From assembly GCA_030737875.1 (NCBI GenBank), contig CM060912.1, positions 125,890,493 through 125,954,492 on the forward strand: 64,000 nt of DNA. Direction: 5' to 3'. Source of the stretch: Allium sativum. Its lineage: Eukaryota; Streptophyta; Magnoliopsida; Asparagales; Amaryllidaceae. This document shows, in pieces, positions 32,749-45,464 of the stretch. The notes beneath the pieces are model-generated. The model worked only from the letters and a program-made list of their open reading frames with translations. It made no database searches and was not told the DNA's origin. The stretch's first letter is position 1, and every line of letters starts with the position of its first letter. Both the position numbers and the translations under genes were made by a program.

Positions 32749-35700
32749 TTACCAGGCAAAGAGTTCTGGATACGCCTTCCTAATGCTCTCCTCTGTCTCC
32801 CAAGTACAGTCATTCTCGTTCTCGCCCCACTGAACCTTGACTAGCTTCACCGCATTCCTTCGAAGTTGCTTCGTATCGTGCCCCACAATACGAACCGGCT
32901 TGTGGTTCCCAACCGCCTCGGGTTCTACTTCGAAGTCCTCTAATTGATCAGGTGAAATAGTCATATCTGAGTCGTGAACGAACTTCCTTAGTTGGGAAAC
33001 ATGAAACACATTGTGAACTCCCGCCATTTTCTCTGGTAAGGCAACTCTATATGCCAAATTCCCGACTAGTTCAAGAACAGGGAATGGGCCAACAAATCTT
33101 GGTGCCAACTTGCCTCTCCTGCCAAATCGAATCACGCTCTTTAACGGAGAAATCTTGACAAACACCAAGTTACCAACGGAGAATTTCACGTCTCTTCTCC
33201 TCTTATCAACATAACTCTTCTGCCTATCTTGGGCAGCTTTCATTCGTTGTTGAATGATCTTGATCTTATCGGAAGTTTCCCTCACCACATCTGGTCCAAG
33301 CACAAACTTCTCGCCAGTCTCGATCCAACATGATGGTGAGTTGCATGGTCTTCCGTACAAAGCTTCATATGGAGCCATACCGATACTGGATTGGTAGCTA
33401 TTATTATATGCATACTCTACTAGATGCAAATAGTCATCCCATGATCCACCAAAATCTAATATACAAGCTCTCAAGAGGTCTTCCAATATACGATTCACCC
33501 TCTCCGTCTGACCGTCGGTCTGAGGATGATATGCGGTACTGAGATGTAATTCTGACCCTAGAGCCTCTTGTAAGCTCTTCCAAAACCCACTAGTGAACAA
33601 CGGGTCTCGGTCACTCACAATGCTTTTGGGTACTCCATGAAATCTCAATATCCACTTCATATACAATTCTGCCAACATGGCTGCCGTTCTGGTCGATTTG
33701 ACTGGTATAAATTTTGCGCTCTTAGTCAATCGATCCATAATTACCCAAATGCTATCATATCCCGATCTAGTCCTTGGTAAGCCATCGATGAAATCCATCG
33801 AGACTTGCTCCCATTTCCACTCGGGAATTTTTAATGGTTGCAACAACCCACTAGGCTTCTTTTGCTCGTCTTTAACTAGCTGGCAATTCATGCATTTGGA
33901 TATAAACTTCCCAACGTCTCTTTTCATCCCTTCCCAGTAGTAAGTCTGCTTCATGTCTCGATACATCTTATTACCACCGGGATGTATAGTCAGTTTTGAG
34001 TGATGACATTCTCTAAGCACTTCATCCCTCAAACCATTCACGTTGGGTACAACTAGTCTTCCATTCTTTCGAAGCCATCCATCTCGATCAAGCCCATACA
34101 CATTCATCTCCTCACCGTCGATGTTCATCTCTAACTTGGAGATGATTTCCAATAGATTAGGATCGTCCCTCCGGCTGGAACCAATCCGCTCTATCAAAGT
34201 GGGCCTGATCGCCAAACTAGCTAGCATGACTGGATCCAATTCGCACTTTGGTCTGAAATCAAACCCCGCGATATACTCCAGTTGCTTCCATTCAAGAAAC
34301 ATAGTCCCTAAGCTGGCATGTCTCCTACTCAAGGCATCAGCTACCGCATTACCCTTCCCAGGTGTGTATGCGATATCAAAATCATACGAAGCCAAGAACT
34401 CTAACCATCTCTGTTGACGGAGATTCAGATCTTTCTGAGAGAAGAGATACTTTAACGATTTATGATCGGTAAACAACTCAAATCTTTCTCCCAAGAGATA
34501 GTGTCTCCACATCTTCAATGCGAACACGATCGCTGCTAATTCCAAATCATGGGTAGGGTACTTCTTCTCATGCGGCTTTAGCTGTCGACTAGCATAAGCT
34601 ACAACCCTACTTCCTTGCATCAATACAGCACCCAGTCCGGTACCACAAGCATCCGTGTATACCGTCATCTCTTCATTCCCTTTAGGAATGACTAGCACTG
34701 GCGCACGCGTCAACTTCTCTTTTAGACTCTTGAATGCATTCTCACACACTCCGTCCTAGACGAAGGGCTGATTCTTCTTTGTCAACTGAGTCAACGGTGC
34801 TGCTATCTTGGAGAAGTCCTAGATAAACTTACGATAATATCCAGCTAATCCCAAGAAACTTCTTACATCTGTTGCATTCTAGGGCGTAGGCCAATCCTGT
34901 ACCGTAGCCACCTTCGTAGGGTCCACGGCAATACCACTCTCAGAAACAACATGACCCAAGAATCTCACTTCCCTTCTCCAAAAATGACACTTGGAGAATT
35001 TCACTTTCAATTGGTGTTTCCTCAACACCTCCATCACTATTCTCAAGTGTCCCTTGTGTTCCTCCTCTGTCCTTGAGTAAACAAGGATATCATCCACGAA
35101 CACAAGAACAAACTTATTCAACTGATCTCTGAATAATCGATTCATAAGATCCACAAAATAGGCTGGTGCATTGGTCAACCCAAATGGCATGACCAACCAC
35201 TCATAAAATCCAGACGGCGTCCTAAATGCCGTTTTCGGAACACTCTCATCTGCTACTCGAAGCTGATGAAATCCTGTCGCGAGGTCCTACTGGGAGAACA
35301 CTCTTGCTCCTTCCAGCTGATCAAACAAATCATCTATCCGCGGTAGAGGATAATTAATCTTCCTCGTCACCTTATTCAACTCGCGATAGTCCACACACAA
35401 ACGAAAGGAACCATCTGCCTTAGTGGCAAACACAACTGGTGCTCCCCACTCGGAGACACTCTTTCTAATAAGTCCCTTCTTCAAAAGATTGTTGACTTGC
35501 ACCCTGAGCTCTCGCTGCTCCCTTGGTGCCATACGACGAAGTGGCATCACTATAGGTCTGGCATCTTTCACTAAATCAATACAGAACTCAATCTCTCGGT
35601 GTGGTGGAAGCCCGGTCACCTCCTCGAAGACGTCCGGATACTGGCCAACCACGAGCACATCTGACAACTCATCCTGCGGGATGTCGAGGGAATTTACAAA

Positions 35701-37125
35701 ACTAGCCATAACCCCATCACTAGGTAGGCTACCAAACACTACCCTCCGCCCATCATCCGCCCTCACTGTCACCAAAAAGCCCTCACAGTCTACCACCACC
35801 CCGTATCTTTGGAGCCAATCGACTCCCAATATAATGCCATACCCAGTAAAGCCCAAAGCAAAGCAATCACAAACAAACATACATCCATGACTCGATAAGA
35901 CCAAATTCCTGCAAATCATACGAAGGCTAGTCGAACCACCAATCGTGTTCGTCACAACCAATGGTCTATCGACTATCTCGGATTCCAGTCCCAACCTATC
36001 TACCAGGTCACTAGATATAAAGGAACGGGAAGCCCCAGTATCAAACAAAACTCGAACTGCCACATCATAAATAGAAAGCATACCTTGAATAACAACATTC
36101 TTTCCTTTCTCCGCCGCAGTTGGGGCATTCGACGAAGAAGGAACCACATCAATAGCATATACTTTCACAATCTGCTTCTCCTTAAGAGGTTGTGGACACT
36201 TATCCTTGAAATGTCCCACTTGACCACAATTGAAGCACTTCTTATCCCCTGGCTTGGCCCGACAATCTTTAGCATAATGGCCCTTCTTACCACAGCTGAA
36301 GCACTCAACATCCTTCTTGTTCTTTTTCTGGCCACCCTTAGATTGGTCTTGCTTCCTCTTGTTCTGAGAGTTATTCTTGCCTCCACCACCTGCTTGCGGC
36401 TTTGGCCCTTCTGCAGATGCAGCCTCAGTTTTTGACTAAGGGTAAAGACTCTCTGATCTCAAAGCTTTCCCCACAATCGATTCAAAAGTCTCATCGATGT
36501 GGTTGATAAACCTTTCCCCCAAGTATCCATCCAAACCAGTAATGAATTTCTCATTCTTCTTCCCAGGAGTATCGATAAGAGATAGCCCATACTTCGATAA
36601 GGTGTCGAACTAAGCAATATAGTCAGAAACTGCCCTTCCATTCTGCTTGAGTTCCAAGAACCTCTTGAACAACACTGACTTCTGGGAAGCTAGAATAAAC
36701 TTCTCGCTAAAGCGAGCCTTGAACTGAACCCAAGTAACTTGATCCTCTGGAGTAGCTGTTCTAATGGCATTCCACCAATTCATCGCTCGCCGTTGCAGCT
36801 GACGAGACGCTAGCCTTCTCTTCATCGCATCCTTAAGACCTAAGTCATCGAAGATACGATCACAGCTATCCATCCAATCTTGAACATCTGTGCCCGACTC
36901 CGTCCCGTGGAACGGCTTCCCACCAAGGTTAGTGTAATCCTTGCACAACTTGGCGAAATCGACCCTAGGCGCCTGCACTACTGGGCCAACACCAACTCCG
37001 GGATTGGGAACTGCCCCTTGCACTTCTCTAAGCATGTCTCTCATGAGGTTAGTAAACATCGCCCTCATGTCAGCAGCATTCCCCTGGATGGTCCCTCTAC
37101 CAGCACTCCTCGTGTCTCGACTCAT
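32749..37125 (-). pseudogene. gag-pol polyprotein of the chromovirus, one frame with six TAG stops
   Basis: From ATG 37125 to TAA 32749 there is a single frame of 1458 codons with no frameshift. TAG codons lie at 36610-36612, 36436-36438, 35287-35289, 34879-34881, 34819-34821 and 34756-34758. The order is gag (residues 1-250), two zinc knuckles [14 protein letters not shown] and [14 protein letters not shown] (about 275-310), and protease with LFDTGAS (Asp about 362). Reverse transcriptase follows with [10 protein letters not shown] (about 678), then RNase H with TDACGTGLGAV (about 825). Integrase has an HHCC finger (about 1045-1082) and D,D-35-E with MDFIDGLP, SDRDPLF and the E in the LQEALG region. 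A chromodomain-like C terminus begins at about 1407 (VQWGENENDCTWE). It copies element RNA into DNA and inserts it. Catalytic residues look intact; only the stops disable it. Confidence 0.93.
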
Positions 37126-37312
37126 CGTTAATCTATAAAAGGGAAACGATTAACGACCCCATAGTGGTGCTAGTGCAGTACGACTTCATTCTTATACTAC
37201 CAATAGTATATATATGTATAGCTTTTGAAAACCAAAGTAATCACAAATACGCGCTCTCATATATGTACTATCTCTCCCAAGTGTCTTTCCCTAGGTTAAC
37301 TACGCAACCTAG
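37126..37312 (-). other. Untranslated leader of the chromovirus between PBS and gag
   Basis: The leader contains TATATGAGAGCGCGTA in element sense. The same string occurs in the leader at about 62085-62100, linking the two elements. Confidence 0.7.
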
Positions 37313-37325
37313 AGCTCTGATACCA
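37313..37325 (-). other. Primer binding site, tRNA-iMet
   Basis: The minus strand two bases inside the 5' LTR reads TTGGTATCAGAGC, complementary to the 3' end of initiator tRNA-Met. This primes minus-strand DNA synthesis in many gypsy elements. Confidence 0.9.
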
Positions 37326-37667
37326 AGTGTGACGGCCAGCCCCGCACCAACCGACATTTACTCCGAAGGTGCGCCGTACACATGCCCAGTTAGCACAGAA
37401 CGGGTCATCAGAAGGAAAAGGGAAGAAGGAAATGAACTAACAAGGAACCTATAGAATGTCTCACAGTGCATAGAACAAAATATAATAATAACATATTTGA
37501 CCTAAAACAGGAGAGACAGTGCATAAGTTGAAAACCAAAACTAAACATCATAGCAGCGGAAATCCAAAATACAGCTTATTACAACTTTTCAAACTGTCTC
37601 AAAGCAAAAGTAAGATAAAGGAGGTACACTACTAATGCCCAAGTAGCGACCACCAACGACACAGGGA

Positions 37668-37670
<3 letters not shown>

Positions 37671-37723
<53 letters not shown>
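37671..37723. repeat. (TA)n microsatellite in the 5' LTR at the putative TATA box
   Basis: Twenty-six TA units where the 3' LTR has about four. In element sense it lies some 350-400 nt before the LTR end and is the only TATA-like sequence at a sensible place for the U3/R boundary. Confidence 0.85.
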
Positions 37724-37725
<2 letters not shown>

Positions 37726-39141
37726 TACGTGGAAGCCTCCTGCCCACCTCCGAATCAGCTACTCGCGCATCACCAGCTAACATGTCTCTAGTCTGCTCGT
37801 GTGAGCACCCAGAGTAATAAGAGGAGACATAAAACTCTGGGTCAGACATAAAGCCTGGTATGAGCGATAAGCATCTAAAGTGAACAATAACAGGTAGACT
37901 AAAACATACCTGAACCTGGACCTGCAACCAAAGAGTTAGCACTACTTGTTGTACAACACTCTAAGGTGCCATATCAAACAGTGTAAAGATACGGAGGTGG
38001 GGGAGGTGTGCATGTCATAGTGATGGCAAACAATCAAACATAGCATCCATCCTCACATCTCTCACTCAGTGCGTAAAGCATACGATATTCACCACTTCGA
38101 TCACCCACCCTTGCTACGATCACTTTGCCCCATGAAGTCACAAATGGCTTCACTGCACTGATAACGTAGCCACTAATCCTTCGCTATGTCCACTTGCCCC
38201 ATGGAGCTATTCACCCCATCTGCGCTGGCTCATAGCCTTACCAATCCTTACTATGTCCACTTGCCCCATGGAGTTATTCACCCCATCTGCGCTGGCTCAT
38301 AGTCTTACTACGCATCACCTTGCCCCTCAAGTAATAATGACTCTACTGCACTGATAACGTAGTCTTGCTACCATCACCTTGCCCCTCGAGTCGCAATGAC
38401 TCTACTGCACTGATAAGTAGCCCATCATTCATTTTCAGTGGTGAATCGAAGTTATGAACGTCGACAGCTCCTTAATACACGTCCCGCAGCAAAGCCTAAC
38501 CATGAAGTGAACTCATCGGTTCCCAACTGGATCCTAAGCTCTAACTTCCCATATTGGACTACCTTTGCATCTCGGGTTATTGGTCAATACTGGGTCGAGT
38601 CGGGTTCTCTTCAAACCATCGGTTCGGGTCGGGTGTCTGCGTTACGTCAGTTCGGATCTTCCTCTGTAGCGGTTCGGGTCAGGTCCACACCATCGCGTCG
38701 GTTCGGGTCGGGTATCTTTCTTCAGGTTGGGTCGGGTGTCCCACCTCGGGTCGGGTCGGGTGCCATCTCCCCTCCAGTTCGTGCTTCCGCTCCGATCCGC
38801 TCCCTCATTCTTCACGTGCTCCGATCTGATCCCTCCTTCTTTATCCGATCCGATCGCCTCTCCTTTATCCGATCCGATCCCAGTTCAGTTAGCGTGGCCT
38901 TCCTTTTTGCCAATTTTCTCAAGTGTCAGGTTCCGATCCAATCGAATCCCTTGCCCAGTTCAACATATCCGATCCGAGCCCCATATCCGATCCGATCCGA
39001 AACCTGCACTTTTTCCTGAGGCTTTTCCAGCAAGTGTTTACGCCGTTTGACGACGTTTTCGACCATTCTAACTATTTAAATCAATCACAAAGCATATCAT
39101 ACAGTCATAGCAACATGCATAATCGACCACAACCATAAAAA

Positions 39142-39190
39142 CATCAATATGATAGGATAAAATGGATCATCAATATGATAGGATAAAATG
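39142..39190. repeat. 23-bp tandem duplication private to the 5' LTR
   Basis: ATCAATATGATAGGATAAAA plus TGG occurs twice in succession here and once in the 3' LTR near 31709. Confidence 0.85.
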
Positions 39191-40053
39191 GATCAAACAT
39201 ACCCAAAATCCCATATTTCCCCTTAAGCATGTTTAGGTGAAACTAATGATATGATTAGCAAAACTTAACCAAATTAACCCAAATTCATATCAGAGGTCTA
39301 AAACATCATTTAGGAATTTATGAGCATTTTTCCAGAATTTTATCACGTTTAAATTCGCTAATTAACACTAATTACCCTTAACTAGCCATAATTAGTGTAA
39401 AACTATGCAAATCACTCACCTTAGCCTCAAATAAACTAAGATCTGAAATAAATCTCTGATTTGATGCAAATCCCAATGCTAAACAGCAGCTCCAATGTTG
39501 ATTTGGTGTACATCTTCCTTGATTAGAGGTTGCTAAGCTTAATCCTTGACCAAAAGATGATTTGGAGATGATTTAGAGGTTGGAGGCCATTTTTAGGGTT
39601 CCTTGGTGATAAGTGGAGGCTAGAAAACTGAAATGGAATGATTCTCTACTTCATTTCAGCCTCCCCATAACCCTAATCCCGAAATGGGTTATGGGCCTAT
39701 TCACTAATCACCCTATTTGACCCGGTTAAGCAGTTTTTCACCCTCCAAACCTTATTTCAGCCATATCTCCCAAACGGTAAGTCCGTTTGGCTATTATGAC
39801 CACTCTACGGAAAGGTAAACCATCAAACGAATCTAATGGAAGTGGTTTCACGTCAAAATTCCTTTGCAATCAAAAGCTATGGCCAAAACAAGACCAGCTA
39901 GGGGCAAAATGGTCCTTTAGAAATCGACAAAAATCATGAACATGGGAAATGACTCTAATGGATGTTTCCCAAAGTTACATGACCATACGACTTCATATGG
40001 AAAAGAAATAAATATTCTACGATTCTCCGATGCGTAGAATGCGGGTTGTTACA

Positions 40054-40286
40054 AAGGGGTCCCCCAAGGAGAGACTACCTAACCCACAAGATAGGGGTCG
40101 GGTCTCCTTATGGCATAAGGGATCGATACTTAATCCGTTGAGGGGAATGGTACTGATCCCTTAGAATTCCTACTGATTTCTAGTCATGTTCCTTTGCTTT
40201 GGATTCCTACCGATTCGATACTTAGCCAAATTCTAGTTTCCAATCAAGTTTGTTTCGATGTGATATTCCAATGAATCCAACTATTC
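40054..40286. other. Unclassified flank between the chromovirus and the first 6.5-kb solo LTR
   Basis: This is probably the continuation of 28006-29935 before the chromovirus inserted; the junction reads ...CACAAAGGGGTCCCCC when the insertion is removed. No gene is seen. Confidence 0.45.
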
Positions 40287-40823
40287 TGTAACGACCCGGA
40301 TTTTTTGTCGATTAATTTTAAATATTTAATTTTGTTTTAAATATTGAGTTGATAATTTGAATGAATTTTTATATTAAGTTACCGATGTAAAAATCGATTT
40401 CAATTTAATATAGAATATATTAAATTATCATAATACGAGAATGAACTTAGTTGAATTCAAAGTTAAAACTGAATTGAAAACAGTTTAGAAAATCAATACA
40501 AAATTCTGTTTGAAGTAAAATAATAATATTAATTTATTATCGAGGAATTAATTGTTTTGAATTTAATTTATATCAATTTAAATTAATATCTTCTCCATGT
40601 GATCGAATAAGGCTTCAAAATCTGTTCCATGTGTCCAGAATAGGGGTATAACCCTAGAAACGCGGGTTGTTACGTTCAAATACGAGTTCAGAACCGTAAA
40701 ATATACTATTATATTATATAGTAGATACGCTCGAACTCAAATTAGATTAAATCAAAGATCAAATCGAATTTAATTACATGTACTATATACAGACAAATTA
40801 CTTAATGGTGAATTATTCATCTT

Positions 40824-40833
40824 TATATATAAA
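40824..40833 (+). promoter_or_regulatory. Putative TATA box of solo LTR C
   Basis: TATATATAAA followed by CGCGATAACCCC and a C/T-rich leader. The related LTR has CTACATAAACGCG at the same place (about 53889). Confidence 0.5.
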
Positions 40834-42199
40834 CGCGATAACCCCTGTAACCTTCCCATTTTTTCGTTCCTTTGTAAAATAGAAAATATGAATCCCTCTT
40901 TAGAAATCGAAACATCCCCAAATACCGTGAATTCCCCTTTCAAAATTCAATTAAAAATCGAAGCTGTATTCTTTGTTCAATACAAGCAAACGCGTTCGCT
41001 GAACAAGCGTGCTTTGGGCTTTGGATCGTGGATGATTGGTATGGAATTGGTCAAACGAGAGGCGCGAAGCATTCATGGGGGAAAGGCGCATATTTTTGGG
41101 AGTGTTGTGAGTACTTCGGTGCATTCTGTCACATTGCGATGGAAGCAGGCAATTTTTGGCATGTGTCAAAAGAAGAATGTGAGAGTGTAAGCATGATGAT
41201 GTTGGTTGCAGGAAGCTTACGCGATGGGAATTTACTGATGTTTTGCGCAGTGGTTTTGTTCGATTTTGCTAGGAGGAAGTTACGATGAAAGTGAAAGTAG
41301 AGTCATGGTCAGGATGGAAAGGTGCGAGGTCTGGCAGTGGAACACTTGAGTGGGAGAGTCGACAGTTCAATGATGTGAAGCACGGTGAGTTTGTTACCGA
41401 TGGTGGTGAACTATGTAATGAGGTATGAGGTTCAATGGTATGATGAAGTGGAGGAGTGCAGTTGGGAAGAGGCGATGTCTGATATTTTGGGGAGTGTTTG
41501 ATCTGATGTTTTTGGGTACGGTGGATGCTCAGATAATATGAAAAATGGCTGTCAGTATTGGAAAGGGAGTTTGGTCCTTTTTCTTGGTTCTGCAATGGAG
41601 ATGGGATTCAAAATGTTTATTTGGAAATAGTGGAACTCTGGTGTGATGACTGTCACTGTTATTTTTCAGAAAGAGGAAGAAAGGCTATAAGGGTCTTGGA
41701 GGTTGTTTGGTCAAGTAAAGGCTGACAGGTTGAAGTTATTTTGGTGAATATCGAACTATGATTTTTGGAGAAGTGTTGACTGGGGATGGAAGCTCTAACA
41801 TGAAAGATAATAAATTAAATAACATGGGGAGTGCTACCTAAAGCTTTGGTAATGGGGACTGGAAATAGGCATTTAGTTATATATATTTTACCGTAATTTA
41901 AAAATATTTAGAGTGTTTTGTTTATTTATCGAAGTAGCTAATTTAAATAAATATTTGATCGATATTTTTTTTAATAATCATAGGTACAGAAATAATCCAT
42001 TCAAGCCAATTCGTAGATGCAGCGATAGGGACAAAAATGGGATATTCGGCAAAAGAAAAATCATGGTGAATAAATCTCACTCAATTTATTATTTAGAATT
42101 ATTTTTACTCGTTAAAAATAATTGATGGTTGTTTGGTTGTACAAAAATATTTTTGTGGCTATTAAATATATATTAGCTATTTAGGATTGGTGTTTGTGG

Positions 42200-42211
42200 T
42201 TATATATATAT

Positions 42212-42261
<50 letters not shown>
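42200..42261. repeat. (TA)n/(TATG)n microsatellite
   Basis: Alternating TA with interspersed TG units, at the homologous place to a much shorter TATATATAT run near 55505 in the other solo LTR. Confidence 0.9.
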
Positions 42262-42263
<2 letters not shown>

Positions 42264-42269
42264 GTGATT

Positions 42270-42400
42270 AGATAGTTCCCGCAGTACCATCAGCGGATGC
42301 CCGCAGTGTCATTAGCGGATGACCCTATGCGCCCCACAATATGATAGTGGATGACCTTCTATACTGCGATATCCTGCCTCGAAGCAGGATGAGTATTATT
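42270..42400 (+). repeat. GCGGATG-motif cluster, conserved in the second solo LTR
   Basis: Three spaced copies of (A)GCGGATG or GTGGATG and a hairpin CCTGC...GCAGG occur in a GC-richer island. The same arrangement is present at 55530-55655. Confidence 0.7.
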
Positions 42401-43842
42401 TATGTTGGCTAACGTTTGTGGATGCAGGAAAACAAGTTGGAGGAATCCAACTAGATTTCTCAAAATTTATTATTGTTTTTTTCATATATGTATTATCATA
42501 TATGGTGTGTTGATTGATAATTGGGTGGTCTGATTGTTTAAATATCACTGGGCCCAAAAGTTTGATTTAGAAAAATAGCGTGAAAAGGATATATCGAGAT
42601 TTAAAATTGAAAATCTATTTTTCAAAAATAGAATTTGAATTTTGAATGGGCGATAAAGATATTAACTTGTTTTGAAATAAAACAAGTATCGAATTTGTAA
42701 ACGATGTTTATAAATTAAACAATACAAGAAATTGAAGTGGTTAATTTATAAATGATGTTTATAAATTAAATAACGCAGGAAACTAAAGTAAATTTATAAA
42801 CGGTGTTTATAAATAAAATGGAATGATTTTCATTGGGTAATCAGGGAATTAAAATGAATTTATAAATGGTGTTTATAAATGAAGTGGAAAAATTATCATT
42901 TGATGATTTGAAAATTTAAATTCAAATGTGAATTTAAAAATAGAAATGGGGAATAGTTTTAAAGAACTAAACAATGAAATTTATTCTGATGTTCAGAATA
43001 TAACTTGAACTAAAATAAATCCGTAAGGATTTATGATTTGAATTCGATTAGTTCGAATTCATTTAAATAAAATATGTCTAGAAAAAATATTAGGATTATA
43101 TTAAATAGAAGTTAAATTTAATATTAACATAGATTCTATGTTATATATAGATAAGTTAAAATAAATAGAGTATTCCAAAAATAAGATTTTGGTTTTTAAA
43201 TAGACTTCGAAATGGAACTAGTTGAATATATAAAACAAGCAAGTTTATAAATGGTGTTTATAAATGTGGTGAATTTATTATCAAGAGATAATTTATCATT
43301 TTAAATTCAAGTATGAATTCAAATTATAATTTGGAATCATTTCGAAAAAGGGAACGATAGCTTTTATTCCAGAATTCGGAATATAAAACGAATTGAATTT
43401 AAATAGATTTGAAATGAAACTTGTTTTTAATATATAAAAAAGGAAGTTGGATTTATAAACAATGTTTATAAATTGAGTAAATTAAATTATCATTTGATAA
43501 TTTAGACATTTAAATTCAAGTATGAATTTAAAAGTGAATTGGAAAATAGTTTGAAATAGAATGATAAATTTTATTACGGAATTCGGAATATAAACTGAAG
43601 TGAGAAAAATCCAACGGATTTATAATTCGAATTCGATTATATCGAGCTGTATAAATATTTTATTTATAAAGGAACTGGAATTTAGTATAGAAGATTCAGT
43701 TATAAATAAATTTATAACCGAGTTTTGAAATAATCAACGGATAGGGATAATCAAGAATATTAACTTAGATTTGGTAAATAGGCTGAATTAATATTAAAAT
43801 ATATTAGAATGCAGTCGAAATTTATTGTAAACGAAATTTAAA

Positions 43843-43844
<2 letters not shown>

Positions 43845-43890
<46 letters not shown>
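43845..43890. repeat. (TA)n microsatellite
   Basis: About 22 TA units inside solo LTR C; the homologous place near 56769 has about nine. Confidence 0.9.
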
Positions 43891-43897
<7 letters not shown>

Positions 43898-45464
43898 GAA
43901 CTCGCCGCAGCGCGATAGTTCGTAAATTGGCGTTTCGAACATTAATTGAGTATATAGCATACAATTTAAGTCGGAATTCTTTGAAACAAGAATTGTCAGG
44001 ACCGATTTGATAATAGTTTTCTAATAGAAGAGAAAAATCTGGATTTTGTCTTATTGATTTTGAGTTATGTCAAAATCAAGTTTTCAGAAAAGCAGTGCCA
44101 TAACCATTATAAAACCATAACGGTTTATTAATTAAAATCAAAGTATTTTAAGTTAATAAAATATGGATTTTAAATTTAAAAATCTAGATTTGAGTTGTAA
44201 AATAAATATGAACTCAAGTTGTGTAAATGAAATGATTTTTGACACAAAAAATATATTTTTAATTATGGAATAGAATTAACTAATTTGAAGAATAATTAGT
44301 TAATCGAGTTTTGAATCGAAATTGGGTGTTGGATAAGGGAATGGCATTTATGAATTTATATTTGAAATCGAATATAAAACTTGAATTAAAAATGGAATTT
44401 GATTTGTTATAAGCAAGTTAAAATATATCTGAACGTGATATGTTCAAACAAAAAGTGAAATAGGCAAAAGAGTTAATTAAAGAATAAATGATCGGATTGA
44501 GTTAAAAATGATCGGACTGAGATGGAATAAATTGGGGATAGACGTGTATAGGTTAGACATGTATGGAATGAAGTGTATGAAGATCATAATTAAATGGCCG
44601 ACAAAAAGGTACACGTTTAAATTTCATATGAGATTTTATGTGCCGAATCGGCAAGCTGCTTGGTTTTTCTTTTTGAATGGAAAGGGCCTAGAGAGGCGAG
44701 TTGGAGTTTGAGCTTTTGACCGGTACAAAGGAGGTGCTGGCAAAATTTTCCGAAAATTTAAGGAGTTAAAATGTTTTTAAGAAAATTTGATAGTTAGAAA
44801 TCAATATATCGATATATATAGAATTCGATAAGGAAACGAACTTAAAATAGAATATTATAAACAAAAAAAGAAATCTGTAATTAAATATGGTAAGAATAGA
44901 AAGAGAAATGTATGCATGTTTTAATAAATAATCAGTTTTTATGGTGTTGATTATTCGAGGTAAGTGGTCTTGTTCGTTTTGAAGTTAAGAATGTTTTCCA
45001 AATAACGTAAGAGGCCAAGATGATTGATGAAAATATTTGGTTAACAAATATTGATAAGGAAATGGAGAAGTGATTTAATTAATGAATAATTAATTAAGGG
45101 GCTGAGTGATTGTTTGATTCTTTGAATGGATGTTTGTTTTTCTTTGATAGTTAAAAAATCGACTATTGAAGTATTTGCCAATATCGTTGTCAATATGGAG
45201 AGATCGGTTGAATTTTTATCCGAGAACCACTCCGTATTGGCATTAGCATTGCGAATCAGATTATATGAAGATAATCGAAGACGGAGTAAAGTGCAAGGGC
45301 TTTTTCTGTTAACCCTGGTAGAATTGCCTAAGATAGATTAATGGAAATTGTGCCTTTGGTTTTGTTCAGTCCCAGAATGAAGTGTATGGACGAATGTCTG
45401 ACGGAGTATTACCAATGATCACATATGTTGATCTGTATAAATATATATGGTGGCGGAGAATTTA

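Larger units (their letters stand above)
29936..40053 (-). mobile_element. Complete Ty3/gypsy chromovirus (Tekay/Del-like), 10.1 kb, TSD AAGGG
   Basis: Two long LTRs flank one gag-pol frame in minus orientation. The 5-bp target duplication AAGGG is exact (29931-29935 and 40054-40058). LTR ends are TGTAACAACCC...GGCCGTCACA in element sense. PBS, PPT, CCHC knuckles, protease, RT, RNase H, integrase and a C-terminal chromodomain-like segment are all present in the usual gypsy order. The chromodomain and long LTRs suggest the Tekay/Del lineage of chromoviruses; that finer placement is inference. Six TAG codons make it non-autonomous as it stands. Confidence 0.93.
37328..40053 (-). repeat. 5' LTR of the chromovirus, 2726 bp
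   Basis: Partner of 29936-32590. The 71-bp length difference is largely explained by a TA expansion (37671-37723, 53 bp against 9 bp) and a 23-bp tandem duplication near 39142-39190. Scattered substitutions are otherwise few. It is followed on the right by the AAGGG duplication. Confidence 0.93.

Noticed and set aside
34756..36612. Amber read-through or recoding as a programmed feature of gag-pol
   Set aside because: Six scattered stops, including within gag and RT, at Gln/Trp positions fit deamination better. No conserved read-through context is visible.
45126..45341. ORF shared by solo LTRs C and D (45126-45341 and 58408-58626)
   Set aside because: The frame is open in both, but most base differences change the amino acid (N/H, S/P, E/G, R/W), the opposite of what a selected protein would show.
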